Positions 1 to 17,535 of a DNA stretch of 64,000 nucleotides are shown one piece after another (the first letter of the stretch is position 1; every line of letters begins with the position of its first letter). The notes beneath the pieces are model-generated. The model made no database searches. It was not told where the DNA came from and saw only the letters and a list, made by a program, of their open reading frames with translations. Origin of the DNA: Aphrophora alni. Its lineage: Eukaryota; Arthropoda; Insecta; Hemiptera; Aphrophoridae. Position numbers and translations under genes: made by a program. Location: the NCBI GenBank assembly GCA_963513935.1, contig OY740769.1, positions 107,859,762 to 107,923,761 of the forward strand. The letters run 5' to 3'.

Positions 1-2320
1 ACAATGCTATTTATCACAAATAATAATTGAACATTAATTTTTCATTAGTTTTCTTACAAATTGTAAGTTTATTGTCATATTGTATTCGATAAATGTAAAT
101 ATAGCTAAAGATAGTGTTGTTTATTTCACAAAAATCGGTAACTTACATTAAAATTGCATTTAAATAAAAGATTTTATGTGCATTAAAAATAAGAAATAGC
201 TTCACAATTTTATATTGTAATTATTTATCATCAAAAATGTTAACAATAAAGTATTTGTATTTAAAATATTAAAAATTATTCAGTGTATATTTTTTATGGA
301 TGTGTGCAAAAAAGGTCATTTATGAAAAATGTTAAAGTACTCGGTAGGTTTATTAGTGTTACATATATTTAAAAAAATTGTCGTTGTTAAAATAACACCT
401 AATGAAATGTTTCTTTATATTGAACACGCGATCTTAAAATATACATCATTTATTTTTCGTTATTTAAAAAAAAGAAGGTTATTTCACTTTTTGTAAAGTA
501 ATTTTAATCTTAAATAATCAGTTCAAAACATCAAGATATCTCTTTTAATGGTAATATATTTATCTTTAATTTGGTTCAATTTTTTTACAATGTACTTTTT
601 TGAAAATACAAGACTTTGATTTTGCAAAACACATTAACAATATTGTATGTCTCAAAATAAGATAACTTTAATTTTAATATTTACATGTTTATTTAAAAAT
701 ACCATGTCACGTTAGTCTGATATTCAAAATTGTAAAAAATTGTGTTTTATTGTTGTTATATCTTACATAGATAAAACAAACCGTTTACTTTTATAACTGT
801 TAACAAAAACTCCAGGTTTCTTAATATTTCTATAAATATATAAACTGTCAGTGATAAAGTTTTACACGTTTCTATCATAAGTACTTCATGTAACTTGAAG
901 ATAAATAATTACACTACACCATTATGAAGCAATTATTATTTGGAATGCAAATAAATATTTACAAAATATAAAATTTTATTTTAAAATACCGATTTTAGGT
1001 GAATAGCGGCGTTTTTGGGGGAGCTATTATTACATTTAGTAAAAATAAAATTACAAGAAACATATACTGTGTACCCTGTGTAGAGAATATTAATGACAAC
1101 CCAATATTCGATTGTTTTTTGATTCAAATAAAATTATTATTCTTGAATTGATTATTTTTATTTTTGGTTGAATGCTTGTATTTTTCTTTCTTTCATTTTT
1201 AAATTTTTTTTCTCATTTCCATCCTAATGTAAACAATTTTTATCATACGAGTAAAGCAAAACATAAGAACTCAAAATGAAGGCCCTTAAACTGTATAAAA
1301 CGTGATTAAAAAAATCCATACGCTGTATGGTTCCAATGTTATTGAAAATTAAAATATGTAAAGATAGTGTATTCGACATGCGGGTAGTTTCAGCACCACT
1401 TTTAAAAGTTGAGAAGTTAGTAAATTTACATCTAATCGAAATGAGTTAGAAACCAAAATGTAGGGAGTTTATGATTTTTAAATTTGTCAAAAACTTTTTG
1501 TAAAATTGGCAGTATTTTTAGGAAGATAATAGCTTAAAATTTATTTTTTAACCCTTTCACCGCTATCCAAACGTATTTTCTGTGAACTCTGGAAACATTG
1601 ATTTTAAAAAATGAAGTATTTAAAAAGGATAGTTTTTTTAACACTTTAATTTTTGTCTTTTTAAAAATATATTTTTACTGTATTAATCTTAGGTTAATTA
1701 AAAATACAAACAACTCAGAAAGGTGGGGTGTTATTGAAAATTCAAATTTGACTCTACTTTAAAATTGTCTTATCCATTTGAAATTCTTTATAGCCTATAA
1801 GAAGCAAGCCCAGGAAACAAAATTTTGATTATTCTTACAGTTTTCAATTAAATTAAATTATTAATAACTAAGTCTCAAAAAGTAGTTGTACCGTAAGTAG
1901 TTTATATCCCTTGATAAGTTCATAGGTATGTTTATTGATTGTCCACACGAGGAAAATTAAAAAAACATGGGGGGGGGAGGGGGCGGTACTAATTACATTT
2001 TCAAATATTTTATTTTAACGTTAAGAGAATATTTTATTTAAATACTTAGTATTTATACTATCTATTGTGTTACAATGAAACAGTAATATAATTTACTTTC
2101 AAATATAAACGTTTATTAAAGTTTGTCAAAACGTAAAATTTCATAAAAAATTAGTTGTAATTTTGTATTTCACTCTATAAATATAGACTATGATATTATA
2201 TAGTCTAGTAACATCTAAACTGTACAATAATAATTGACTTATACATCCCAACTTGCATGTATGTTCAATAAACACAAATATAGGCACTAAACTAGAGATA
2301 AAGTTAATTTTAGATATCTG
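1..2320. other. AT-rich stretch, no gene seen
   Basis: I see no supported gene here. The sequence is AT-rich with short homopolymers and a G-rich tract near 1969-1986. Stop codons are frequent in all frames and I found no repeat partner elsewhere in the window. Confidence 0.5.
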
Positions 2321-3441
2321 TTAAATCATCACATCTTCCGTAGTTTCTATTTCCATTAAGCTTTGATACAACTTTGATGACGTTTACAGTATAGACGAAA
2401 GCGGTAAGGCATTTGACGTGACAGAGGAATGTGTGCAAACTTTTCAGATTTATACAAAGTGATCGTAAATCTCAGTGCAACTGTTGAGTACAGTATATAA
2501 AACAATAGTTTAAAACACTTTGTTGAAAGTTTTCCCTGCCAGTCTCCATGGCAAAGTTTGTTTTTGAAGACTGCCTTCAGTATAGAACGGTCCACATTCT
2601 GAATACGTTATCTGATTTCCATCTTCAAATCATTAATTTTGTGGTGATTGCTCGAATATACGAAAAAAAATAACGCAAAAAACATCATTTATTGGGCCTA
2701 AATGGTTCTCGAAATTATTCTGTCCTAAAAATGTCGTCCATGATTATTATAGACATACGAGCTGTACGAATCGTATCGTTATCCTACTTAAAGTAATTGC
2801 TGAATGAACGATACAAAATATTGTCAAAGTACAATGTGAAATTGAAGGTCTCGAAATAAAATTGGGACAGACTATGTGCCTATGTGACGTTTCAACCAAA
2901 AGACTAATCTTATCAAGCAGTGGATCTTATAAGGATTGTGTGCACACTAAACCGCGTCAGTGTATTTCATGACGACATAGGTGGAAGTAAGCATCTGTCT
3001 GTATAGAAAGTGACTTCAAAATTTCCGTCCTTCACAGTCAAGTCAGTTTTAAAAATACCATCCGCACAAGACCATCCGCTTTGTAATGTCGCCAGGTTTA
3101 GATTCATACATAACTGTAAACTTATACGTATGTAGACCTAGGTTTTTCAGTATGGGCTGCTTCCATATGAGATATCGTTCAGTTGGGATCATTTTCAGGT
3201 GTACTTCTTCGGACTTTGTAGTATGCGATCTGAGAAATCACACAATTTTCCTCTACTTCAATAAAGGTAGCCTTCCAAATCTGGTAGCATCACACACAGA
3301 ATCGGTTTACCAGGATCTCTGAAGCAACTACCGCATTGCGTTAGTTAACATCGGTAGCACCTTGGTCTTTAGAAAATGTGAATTATTATTGAATATTTTG
3401 TGCTTACACCAAAACCTATGTTCCCCGTTGAATGTACGCTC
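2321..3441 (-). pseudogene. Decayed protein-coding sequence, unknown product
   Basis: Read on the minus strand, this more GC-rich block contains successive open segments of 30-63 codons with protein-like composition. They lie at about 3441-3328, 3289-3179, 3237-3049, 3137-2967, 2879-2784, 2781-2715, 2629-2510 and 2509-2321. Each ends in a stop and the next continues in another frame or after the stop. Protein-like runs include FEDGNQITYSECGPFYTEG (2629-2573) and DGIFKTDLTVKDGNFEVTF in the 3137-2967 segment. There are several cysteines and no simple repeat. Eight consecutive coding-like pieces on one strand are best explained by a single protein of roughly 350-370 residues inactivated by frameshifts and stops. 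I do not recognise the family; a transposable-element, viral or host gene origin is possible. Plus-strand 3086-3322 and minus-strand 2356-2595 also have ORFs with a Met, but they are in frames that do not continue. Product unknown; confidence is in its being former coding sequence. Confidence 0.55.
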
Positions 3442-3461
3442 TTAATAGGTAACATTATTAT
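3307..3461 (+). repeat. 155-bp perfect direct duplication, copy 1
   Basis: By eye this is identical base for base to 15463-15617. It covers the upstream end of the decayed coding sequence (minus-strand open segment 3441-3328). The sequence flanking each copy is unrelated on both sides. Confidence 0.9.
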
Positions 3462-7559
<4,098 letters not shown>

Positions 7560-7560
7560 T

Positions 7561-7634
7561 CGTTTATCTCAGTAGTTAAGGTGTTAACTACATTCACTAG
7601 TAAAACTTAGCCACTCCAGAAAAGGTTTATTCCC
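7561..7634 (+). repeat. Possible decayed tRNA-derived (SINE) head
   Basis: TTATCTCAGTAGTTAAGG resembles a tRNA D-arm/A box. About 45 nt downstream GGTTTATTCC resembles a degraded B box. No cloverleaf can be drawn with confidence, and no 3' tail or target duplication was found. It could be a SINE relic or chance. Confidence 0.25.
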
Positions 7635-10496
7635 CGAATAAAATAATTCGCTTTATTTAACTAATTTAATTCAATAAAGTTGATCGACTCCATATAGATA
7701 TTGTTTTTTGTCTGCACTTGTAACTGAGCTGGCAGTTATCTTTAAAACAGATTTATTTTATATTTTATTTGGAAATCAGCTACAAAACTGTTAGTTGTGC
7801 ATTCAGTTAATGAATAATAATAATAGTGACTTTTATCTATCAAAATTTAATGTTAAATATATTAATTTCTTTTCTCCAAAATTGTAAGTCTAAATAAAGT
7901 ACAATCTCTAGGTAATTCATAAATAGCCATGTAAGAGCCCAGTTTGATGCTATCATCGTGTAATTATTTAAAATGAATCTTAAATAATCAGTTACACTAT
8001 ATGTTATTAAAAAATAAATAAATAATAACGTCACCAATTAAAGTCACACAAAAGTAGCAACCTTTGAAAGATCATCAGCCAAATTTGATAATTAAAAAAA
8101 GTTGTTACAAATATACAATAAATATATAAAAGTACAATTCTTAAGAACAACAGAAACTAAACCGAAATTTCCATTTATTACGAATTATTTAACTGTCAAA
8201 AGGCAAAATACTAAAATTTCTTTTATATTAAAATTTCATATAACAGTTATTGTAACTTTTTTAAACTAAACAAACATTTTTCAGCAAATAAATTATCAAA
8301 ATTATAAAATTTACTACCTCCCAATTACTATAATTTTGTTGTATGAAAGATACTGACCTGAACAAATATTCCAGTCGCAAGTAAAACAAATTATGGTTTG
8401 TGAGTAAATTACAAAGTCCCAAAGGGAACCCTGCTCGCCGTCTCTTAAAGTCAATAGTAAAACGTTTTTCCTTGAGGAGAATAAATATTCCATGCATATA
8501 AATACAATATTTTGCGATGACAATTTCAATTTTAAAACTTCAAATCATATGTGGTAAATATTTATTAACTTCTTTGACATTGTTGTAGATTAATATTAAA
8601 TATTAGATTTACATATCGTATGATTATATTTAACGTTTACTTTATCATAACCATCTGACGTAATGTATTCACAGGCCGTGAGACTGAATTCTTATAGTTA
8701 TAATGGCAGAGAGTCTCTACATACCTCGTTCTATCTCTCTCTTTTCAAGTAACAACTTTACAAATCAATGACCGACACTTACTTTAGTTATCTATCCACA
8801 GTTGGTTCAGCTTCCTGTGTAGAACATTAGATTTCAACTGTCAATCTTCGACACGATAATTAATTATTCTGTACATTGTATTAAAGTAGAAACTATCAGA
8901 AATATTGACAATTTTAAGCGAATATATAAGACAGAAAAATTACGATACTTATGGGAACACCCGAGACTATGAATAAGTGTCCTTGAAACTAATTTGGCAC
9001 TTTTTATAGCACACTATATATATACATGTTTACAAATTAAACTCAACCTCGAATATTCCAGCTTAAAACATGCATATATGTTCCAGCCCTAGGAATCGAA
9101 TTTGATGAATAACATTAAAATTTGGGTACGGACATTATATAATGTATCTCGACATTTAAAAAAAATATAAGATTAAATAATCAGTTGTGTGCTTAAAATG
9201 TCATGTTTAGTTTCAACATGCAGGACAGTTATGTGTAAGCCTTTTATACATCATTAGACACATTGTTTTTCAATATGATTATCATTGAGTTCTTTGGAAG
9301 TGAAAGATTAGTTTTTAGAAGTGGCATCATAAAAAGTAAATAACAAATTCGTACCTAACGAGGCGCGAAGGGAGGTGGGAGGAATTATTATGACTAATTA
9401 TCATGTTTTTATAGAATTATATCAGCAATTGGTTAATGATTGTTGATTGTTTATTTATATTTACAATTTTAATATTACATACCAATTAAATTTTAATTGT
9501 GTTTTATTACTGTGTTTATAAAATTCAATTTTTACGCATATATTAAAAACATTTATTGGAAGATATAAAATATTATTATGGTACTTCATTTTGAAACTTA
9601 CTTTGAAATCAAATATTCTTTATTATAACTATAGTTTTGTTTGTAAAACTGTTTAAAGTTTGTAAGATATCATCCTAATTTAAATTGACTTGTTTTAGCT
9701 TTACTGTCACAGTAAAAATTCTTATAGCAATGAAAACATTTCTTAAAACTATCATGTTTGGTAAAAAACTGGATGATCATATCATATTTTATTAAATGTT
9801 AAAATTTGAAAACCAGTAAATTTAACACATTTTAAAACTAGGATATATGTCCTAGTTGTTTATGAGTACAAGAACGATTGGATTTAAAGCATATTCAACG
9901 TTTCTCTTTACTTTATATTAACCCCTTAATGGGGACGGGGGGGGGGGGTTATTTCCTCGTTATTTCAATGCTCATCCATTCCAAAATAAATTACAAAAGT
10001 TGTAAAATTAAATTATTGTAAAAGTTATGATCTTAATTACATTAAACAATTGGATAACAATATGATGGAACAAAATTTATAGTTTTACAAACTTTATTAG
10101 TTGTTTAATATTTTAATAAAAATATTGAAAAAATTTATCATTTTTACTAAAATTACAACAGTCATAAAGTTTTCTGTTTAAAAACGTCATTTTGTTTTAC
10201 TTCATAACATAATAAGAATGTTATCAATCGAAGGAACTGTATTTTATCTTAGCCTAAAACCTAATAATAAAAGTTAGTAAGTTGTACAATAAAAGTTAAT
10301 AGTCCATTGTAGAGACTAGGTAAGTTTAGTTCAATTGCAATAAGGTAAAGTAATGCAAATGTTATTTATATATTAGTTTAAATTTTTTAAATATGCATAT
10401 GAATGCTTACTTCGTATATTTTTTTATAACAACGTTCTAGATTATCTAAAACACAATTTCCTCCCTCAATTTAAATTTCAATAAAAACAGACTTGT
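7635..10496. other. AT-rich stretch, no gene seen
   Basis: No gene is supported. It contains a G12 run (9937-9948, interrupted G-rich from 9931). ORFs at 7840-8037 and 8261-8529 look random. Confidence 0.45.
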
Positions 10497-10760
10497 TGAA
10501 AGGAGAAGCTGAGAGGATGGGCTGAAGGTGAAAATAAAGAAAAACAAATAAATGAAAGTATTCAGTGATTCCATTGAACGCATAAAAATGTGATATCAAG
10601 ACATAAAGAAAGTGGATTAGTGAGTGTACGCAGAAAGTGTTGTCGGGTGTGGGAAAGGCAAGAATCTAATGTGAGATGTAGAACTAGTAACGCTTAAAGT
10701 GAATTAAACAACCTGAAGAAGCTAAAAAAATATATGGAGAACTTTCGAAAGAAAATGAGG
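10497..10760 (+). other. Candidate 5' exon (purine-rich, with donor)
   Basis: A purine-rich, less AT-rich segment ends at a good splice donor, GAG|GTGAGG, with the GT at 10760-10761. An ATG at 10734-10736 would encode MENFRKKM before the donor. In a neighbouring frame the end reads PEEAKKIYGELSKENE up to the same donor. This could be a first exon with 5' UTR, but no partner exon, promoter or homology was found, so it is a hypothesis. Confidence 0.2.
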
Positions 10761-10761
10761 T

Positions 10762-12184
10762 GAGGATTTTTTAACACTAATGTCAAGAGTGTATTGCTAT
10801 ATAGGCGTAAATAAGCTGGAAGTTAAACCAGTCGCTTTTTGATGGGAGTTGTTATTTGAAGTAACTGGATGGAGTTGGCATAAAGTGTCATTATATTAGG
10901 AATTTAATTTTGATGTAGGTTTTAAAAAGTACTGTTTTGTGTTTCTGGTAATAAATTGTGCAAGTTCCTGTTCTCCTTTTCTATACGACCGGAGCTCTGA
11001 TATTTTGAAATGTGTTAAAATATTAACAATAAATATGTTTTTGTGTGTGTTTTTTAACATAAAACATATTATTTATTAACATTGTTATGTTTATAACTAG
11101 TCCCATTGTTATATGAGTGTAAGATTTAATTTATAAAAAAATATTATTTAACAGATATTTTCATATGGTAATAATATGATTAAAAGTATTGTACCAAATT
11201 CAATAGAAAGATCTTAATTTAGATAAATGTAGTCAAGATGTGTATTGGATATGTAGGTTACAGTTCTTCCGTACAAGAATATCAAGGCGGATTTTCCTTG
11301 TTTACTTATAATAATTCTAGAAGCACAACTGACGGCTTCTCTTGGTGCATTTCTGAAGTATGTTAGTAGCAACGAAATGTTTAACAAAGTAAACTCTAAG
11401 TGGTTTCAAGTTAACATAAGTTCAGATATTACGGGGAAAGATAAACATAGTCAGGTTTATGGTACGACTTTTTTTCTATGTAGCCTAATTAAACAAGCTT
11501 AAGTGTTATATAGTATTTAATATTATTAATTAACTTAGTATAAATGCTTATCTTATCAGTTTCGTCAACAAAACCTTTTATTCTTTTTTCTAAACGTACT
11601 ACTGATTTCAGCGTTGAAATATCATTTCAGGTAAAAAGTGTTTTCAGATTTTGTCTTCATCATAAATTATAGTTTATAAATTTATATAAAAATATAAAAC
11701 ATTGTCATGAATAAATTAAAAACTCGGTCATGGATTATCGACTGTTACAAGTACACTAATCTGATCACTCGTAAATTGTTGTTTAAATTTAAATATTTGT
11801 TTTGGTTGAGATATAATTGAATATTTAATTTGAGCTACAATTATTATATTTGTCGTTAAATATGAGGTTTAGCTGTGTTTTTGACCTTATAAATTTCATA
11901 CTGTTCTAAGTTGTAGCCATTTTTATATTTGGGTAAAAATTTCATTTTTTCTATATATTGTTTTGTGAATGGTCATGCTCCAAATATTTTGTAATACTAT
12001 TTGATTTTTGTTAAGCTATTGTAAGTTTTAAGGATGTGTTGTTTGAGTATGATTTTCAAAGATCGTCCAGTCTGACTTATTCGGAATTTCGAACAAACCG
12101 TACAGGTTATTTTATAAACTCACGATATTTCATATTTATCGCCACCTTTTAGTTGTTGGAAGTTGTTTCTCTTAAGGCCTCTTT
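10762..12184. other. AT-rich stretch, no gene seen
   Basis: No ORF, repeat partner or RNA gene was identified. If the preceding segment is a real first exon, this would be intron. Confidence 0.4.
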
Positions 12185-12286
<102 letters not shown>

Positions 12287-12563
12287 ACTCTGACACACAC
12301 AAGTTGTGTGACAGTATTCAAATTTCGAAAGGAATCCACAACACACGACTCCTACTTCATATATACATGCTGTGATAAAAATAATCGCACAGTTTAAATC
12401 TTACATTCATTTTGTTAATACTTTCTGCCGATCAAATATATAACTACATTACTATAAGCTGTATCCCCATAAAAGGTTTTATGTGATAGAAATCTTTTCA
12501 AAACTTGTTAAGTTGAAGAACAAACTGCTCATAAACAAAAGAATAATTTTTTCCTTGTTATTT

Positions 12564-12807
12564 AGAGGCGAAAAACCTCCCGGTTGTCATTGAATTTAGA
12601 GAAAAAGGAAGACAAAAACATAAAGTAATTAATTATTCCTAGCAATCGAATACAATATTAAGTAAAGGAAAAGAGTTGGTTAAAGGAGACTTAGTAGAAA
12701 AAATGAAAGAGAGGGACCTAACCCAAGACTACATGGAAAACATTATAGACAGCAATATAGTTAGCTTCTCTCGGAATAAAATAATAGACAAATTTATAAT
12801 AAAATAA
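12564..12807 (+). repeat. Dispersed repeat R, copy R3, with open frame
   Basis: Matches the repeats at 42050-42620, 44690-45150 (minus), 61637-61800 and 63380-63510, sharing the block around 'CCTAACCCAAGACTACATG'. In this copy a frame stays open from about 12646 to a stop at 12807 and includes KMKERDLTQDYMENI. R2, R4 and R5 give related residues in one frame each (see findings), so the family probably derives from a coding element. No family was recognised. Confidence 0.5.
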
Positions 12808-12809
12808 TA

Positions 12810-15462
12810 TGTTTTACACATATTTTGTTATAGCATATGGTGTACTAAAAGCCATTTACATTTTTTCTCAAAAGATACCAATTTTAAAATTAAGGTTAAT
12901 ATTATGAATAAGAATTCCCCAATAAGCATGTCAAATCTGAAAAGGTTGTCATTATTATTTATTGACCAGTACTGCTGTTAGGTAGATTAAGCCAAGCACT
13001 ATTGACCATAATATCCACAGAAGCAAAGATTTACGTTATTTTCGTGTCAGATTAATGTGAGACCCCTGGTGGAGTGAATTGACTGGTTAAGTGTGATTAA
13101 TTTCACAATATTTAATTTATTAACACGATACAATGATTTGGAGCTTACGTGATTTCAAAGTGTCGTAAATATAGTATGTTTATCCTTGTGTCCTCTTTGT
13201 AATATAATCTATTTTATATGTTTAATTATACATAAATATATTTAAATACCGATATTATATTTTATGTCATTAGTAGATACTTGTAGTAGATAAATCTACT
13301 AACCTTTCCTTTAACCTGTGGTAATTATTGTTTTTAGAGAATGGCACAGTGGTGATATCTTTTATACAAGTTTAAATGGTCTAAATAAATCAAAAATAAC
13401 AAATAGTTAATTAAAAACTAGTGAATGATTTTTGTACCTAAAGGACACTTTGAAGGGTTTGAGGATAAAAACTTAATTTCTGTTATTAAAAATGGAAGAT
13501 GTTGAAAATTAAAAGCAGTATTTATATTGTAATAGTTTTAAAAAAAAAAAAAAAGATGTCTATATTTAAAGGAAACCGTTTAAAAACTCATATATCCTAG
13601 TCCTATTTAATTGTCAATATTTTATTTTTTTTAATTTCAGTTAAGAAGAAAAATTGTCTTCAATAGACAATTCATTTTGTGACGTCCAGTTTGTTTGTAA
13701 AACCAAAGTTTAAAAAACGATTTAAAAAAGTTTTAATTAGAACAGTTGAATTACAAAAACAAAAAAAAAAAAAAAATGACTAAGACATGTTTAACTAAGT
13801 TTCAAACTCATCGCAACATCTGATCGCAATATTTAATTCCGTTTCTAATAAATTGTAATCAGAAAAAAAACAGGCACACACCAAATAAAATTCTCCTGTA
13901 CTATCGTTTCTGGAATTTATTGTTTATTTGTGCCATCTGAAACTACATAACCAAATTATTGCCACTTTTCATTGAATCAGTTGTACATAGTTATTAATCT
14001 CATTTAAATCTCACTTTAAAATATGTTAAAAAATTTGAGAGGTTTAATAGGAAAATTACCTATTGAGATGATAGTAAATACTGGTGAATGATAATTATTA
14101 GTATCGAATATGAAAATTTTTAGATCATCAGCAGATCTCTATAGAGAAGTTGTTATTTCCAACTATTGGTTGATTAAACACATAATTTTTTTTTGTATCA
14201 GCGGAAGTACGCGAATACAAACAATGGTCGTAATAAATGAAGAAGTTGTTGGTTGAGCTGGAAAGATAATTTATACGAATGAACGCCTGTTTGAACTTCC
14301 ATTACTTATATTATTTATTTAACAGGAGGAGCTGTGATTGTTTGAAATGATACAATCTTTCTTTAGGAGGTTTATAATTATTATGAATTGTGTAACAATG
14401 AAATTTCAAAACAGAACTAGAGAAGAAAAAGAATATTAGCTTGCATGCACAACACGTGACACTTTACACAAAGACGCATGCAACCTGTAGATATCTAACT
14501 AAAATTCACTAAGCCCATAATTAAGGAAAAAATATTCAGATATTTTTCGTTTCGATGTAAGGCTTATTTTGGTATTTTTTAAGTTACTATCAATTTCTTG
14601 GCACATTATTCCGAGTCAAAAGCTTTTACGATTAAAAAAATTGATCGTAATTGTTTGTTCCAATTTTGAAGTATACCTTTTAAAGCAACACATATTTTCA
14701 CTGTTTGAACGAAAACTCTCAAACTGACATTTTGAGAAAGATGACGAGACTAATTCGGTTTGTTTGAGTTGGAGCTGTTAAATTATAATTTGATATAGTG
14801 GATGTTTTGTAATTGTAGTTATCCCACAATTTTTATAAATAAAATAAAAAATGGAAAAAAAACACCTGAGGATATAGTTAAATTTTAATCGCAATGAAAT
14901 TTTATTAAAACCATGGAATATGCAAGACGTCAGTCAGACACCATTACTAAAATTACGCTTTTGGAGTCAGTAACTGATATTTCCTTGTAATCTAATGTTG
15001 AAATCTCATAAATTTATCCTGACTTATAAACTGATTCTAGAAAAACAAATTAGTTTTAACTTTTTTCACCAATAATTCTAGTAGTTTTAATGAAACGTCT
15101 ATAATTATTAAAAGTCTTTCAATATACGTCAAGATCAAAGCTTGCCTAATGTCAGTAATAAATATATACCTCCTAAATGATCTTCTCAGAGATATTAGTA
15201 CTAAATGGTTTTATAACAAGCTGAAACTGATGGGTGACGCTCATGTAAATCAATTGAAAGTATATTATCACCCCAGACTATAAACAACTTTCTTTTAAAT
15301 AATAAAATATTTAATAATTGATTATTATAATAGAATTCATATATAAATTTTAAATAATTGACACTAATAAAAATATAGTTGGACTTGTTAAATAATTTAA
15401 TTTTCAAAAATTATTAAATATAACATAAATTTAAACAAAAAAAATTAAAATTATTCAATGCA
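12810..15462. other. AT-rich stretch with poly-A runs
   Basis: No gene was found. It holds A-runs at about 13541-13554 and 13761-13775. The ORF at 15201-15407 (minus) is low complexity. Confidence 0.45.
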
Positions 15463-15617
15463 TTACCAGGATCTCTGAAGCAACTACCGCATTGCGTTAG
15501 TTAACATCGGTAGCACCTTGGTCTTTAGAAAATGTGAATTATTATTGAATATTTTGTGCTTACACCAAAACCTATGTTCCCCGTTGAATGTACGCTCTTA
15601 ATAGGTAACATTATTAT
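15463..15617 (+). repeat. 155-bp perfect direct duplication, copy 2
   Basis: Identical to 3307-3461, so it carries a fragment of the decayed coding sequence found there. Its right end abuts directly an 80-bp fragment of the foldback element at 26600-27371. Confidence 0.9.
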
Positions 15618-15697
15618 TGGCTAATTTTTGGATTAACTAAAAAAATAGAACATAACTTATATTTCCATAAATCGTTCAATTAAATATAAATAAATTA
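15618..15697 (+). repeat. Fragment of the 26.6-kb foldback element
   Basis: About 80 bp matching 26706-26785 with a single visible difference (TTTTTGG versus TTTTCGG). It is joined without spacer to the 155-bp duplicate, making 15463-15697 a two-part patchwork. Confidence 0.85.
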
Positions 15698-17358
15698 ACC
15701 AATGTTAATGTCGTCATCCTTATTGGTACAAATCAATAACTGACAGTTAAACTGACAAAGTTTGTATACTAAACTTATGAAATTCTATAATTGAATTTAT
15801 AAATTTTAATTGGTCGTGTAATTTTGAATGGACAAAGTAGAGAATATTAATTGAATATTTAAAACTTTTCTACTTTTGGCTCAAATCCCTCTATTTAGTT
15901 GTCCCAGTATTTCTTTGTTTTCAACTTATTTGTACAATGACGTCTGAAAATTATTTAAATAATATACATACACAAAATTAAAGGGTTGTAACATTACTAC
16001 AACCAATTAAAAATATGATAAGTAATTTATGTGACCATCAATTAAGCGATGTATTCAGAAATCTTCCTTTATTTAATCACTCAACATAACACAACTCAAT
16101 ATAACAAGAAATAAATACTGAATTGTTTCATTCAATAAAATTTCCAGAAAATTTATTATTGAGGAAATATACTAGAGCAAAGTTTATTTACTGAAATTTT
16201 ATGTCAGGTGCTATGTGATCGATTATGAAATTTTAGAAAGTATCCTGACTTCGCAAAAAAATATGTTGCATATTTGTTTTCTCATCTGTTTGTAAGTTAG
16301 TACATTTTTTTAAATTTTTTAATAAGACACATCTGTAAAAAGTTGTATTTATTTATAAAATGATATTTTTTTTGATTAACGAAATTATCAAAAATAATGT
16401 ATACCTAATATTAAGTTAATGAATACTAAGTAAAGTACATAAAATGAAAACATATGTAGTGTGTATAGATCAATTTAATGCATATACCAAAATGTATTTA
16501 ATAAAAATAAAAAGCAACAATGATAAATAACTTTCATAGCAACCTTTAGTAGTATTGAACCTTATTATCATCAAAGAAATTAACGTCTGGATGTTTTATT
16601 CCACCGGTACTGGAGTTCGTTTGAATAAAAGTATGAATAATCCTCTAAGGAGACAACAACCAGTACGTGTGCGCTCCACCAACTGTAACTTAACTGGGTT
16701 TGTCTGGTGGTGAATTGGTAATACATAAAAACTGTGAAGTTATTCTTTCTACATTATAGTTTTTTTTTTTCATTGTTGAATCCTTGTTTTCTTAATTTCA
16801 TTTTTGCACCGTCACAAGATACCCATTTAGGTTTTATTTAGGCTCCAAGTGTATACCAACCGGTAATTTATAAAATACATCTTTCTGCTGTTCAAAGGAC
16901 TGTAAATTTGATTAAATTGAAAGCATCGCAAACAAATTTATATATTGAACCAATTAAAAAAGATATCTTCCAATAAATATAAGATAAAAAGACATATAAA
17001 AAGAAATAAATGATGTCCAAATCATTTCAAATTTAAAACAAGTAAACACAAATTTAATTTAAATATTTCGATATCAGAGTTGTCTTTTTACATTCTTTCT
17101 CGCTCCGTAAAATTGAATTTGTATTATTGTGATAAGTATTATTTTAATAAAATACTAAACCAGTTAAAATTAAATAAAATATACTGATTTTTCAACTTAG
17201 GATTTATATTTAAGTTTTGTAAATGACATAATATCGTCGTAACTACTTCTATCTAAACTTTTACTAATGTATCATTTATTGAGAAATGTCTATTTTAAAA
17301 TTCTTACTTCTTATAAAAGAGGTGTCTCCTTCTACTGTCAATACATCAAAAACTGATA
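15698..17358. other. AT-rich stretch, no gene seen
   Basis: No supported feature. A slightly more GC-rich patch at 16600-16730 has no extended open frame that I could follow. Confidence 0.4.
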
Positions 17359-17535
17359 AGAAGTTGTAAAATATTAGATACATTTTAAGCAACAAATTAT
17401 GTTTATAGGCTGCAAATTCATTCTGGAAAAAATGCTAAAAATACGGTAGAAGTTGTAAAATATTAGATACATTATGAGAAAAATATTCGTTGTGGAAAAA
17501 AATAGCTAAAAATGTAGTACTTGTCACAAGAAAAA
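17359..17535 (+). repeat. Tandem duplication, about 89-bp unit
   Basis: AGAAGTTGTAAAATATTAGA followed by TACATT occurs at 17359-17384 and again at 17448-17473. The downstream halves are also related (TGGAAAAAA...GCTAAAAAT in both). This is two diverged copies of an 89-bp unit. Confidence 0.75.
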
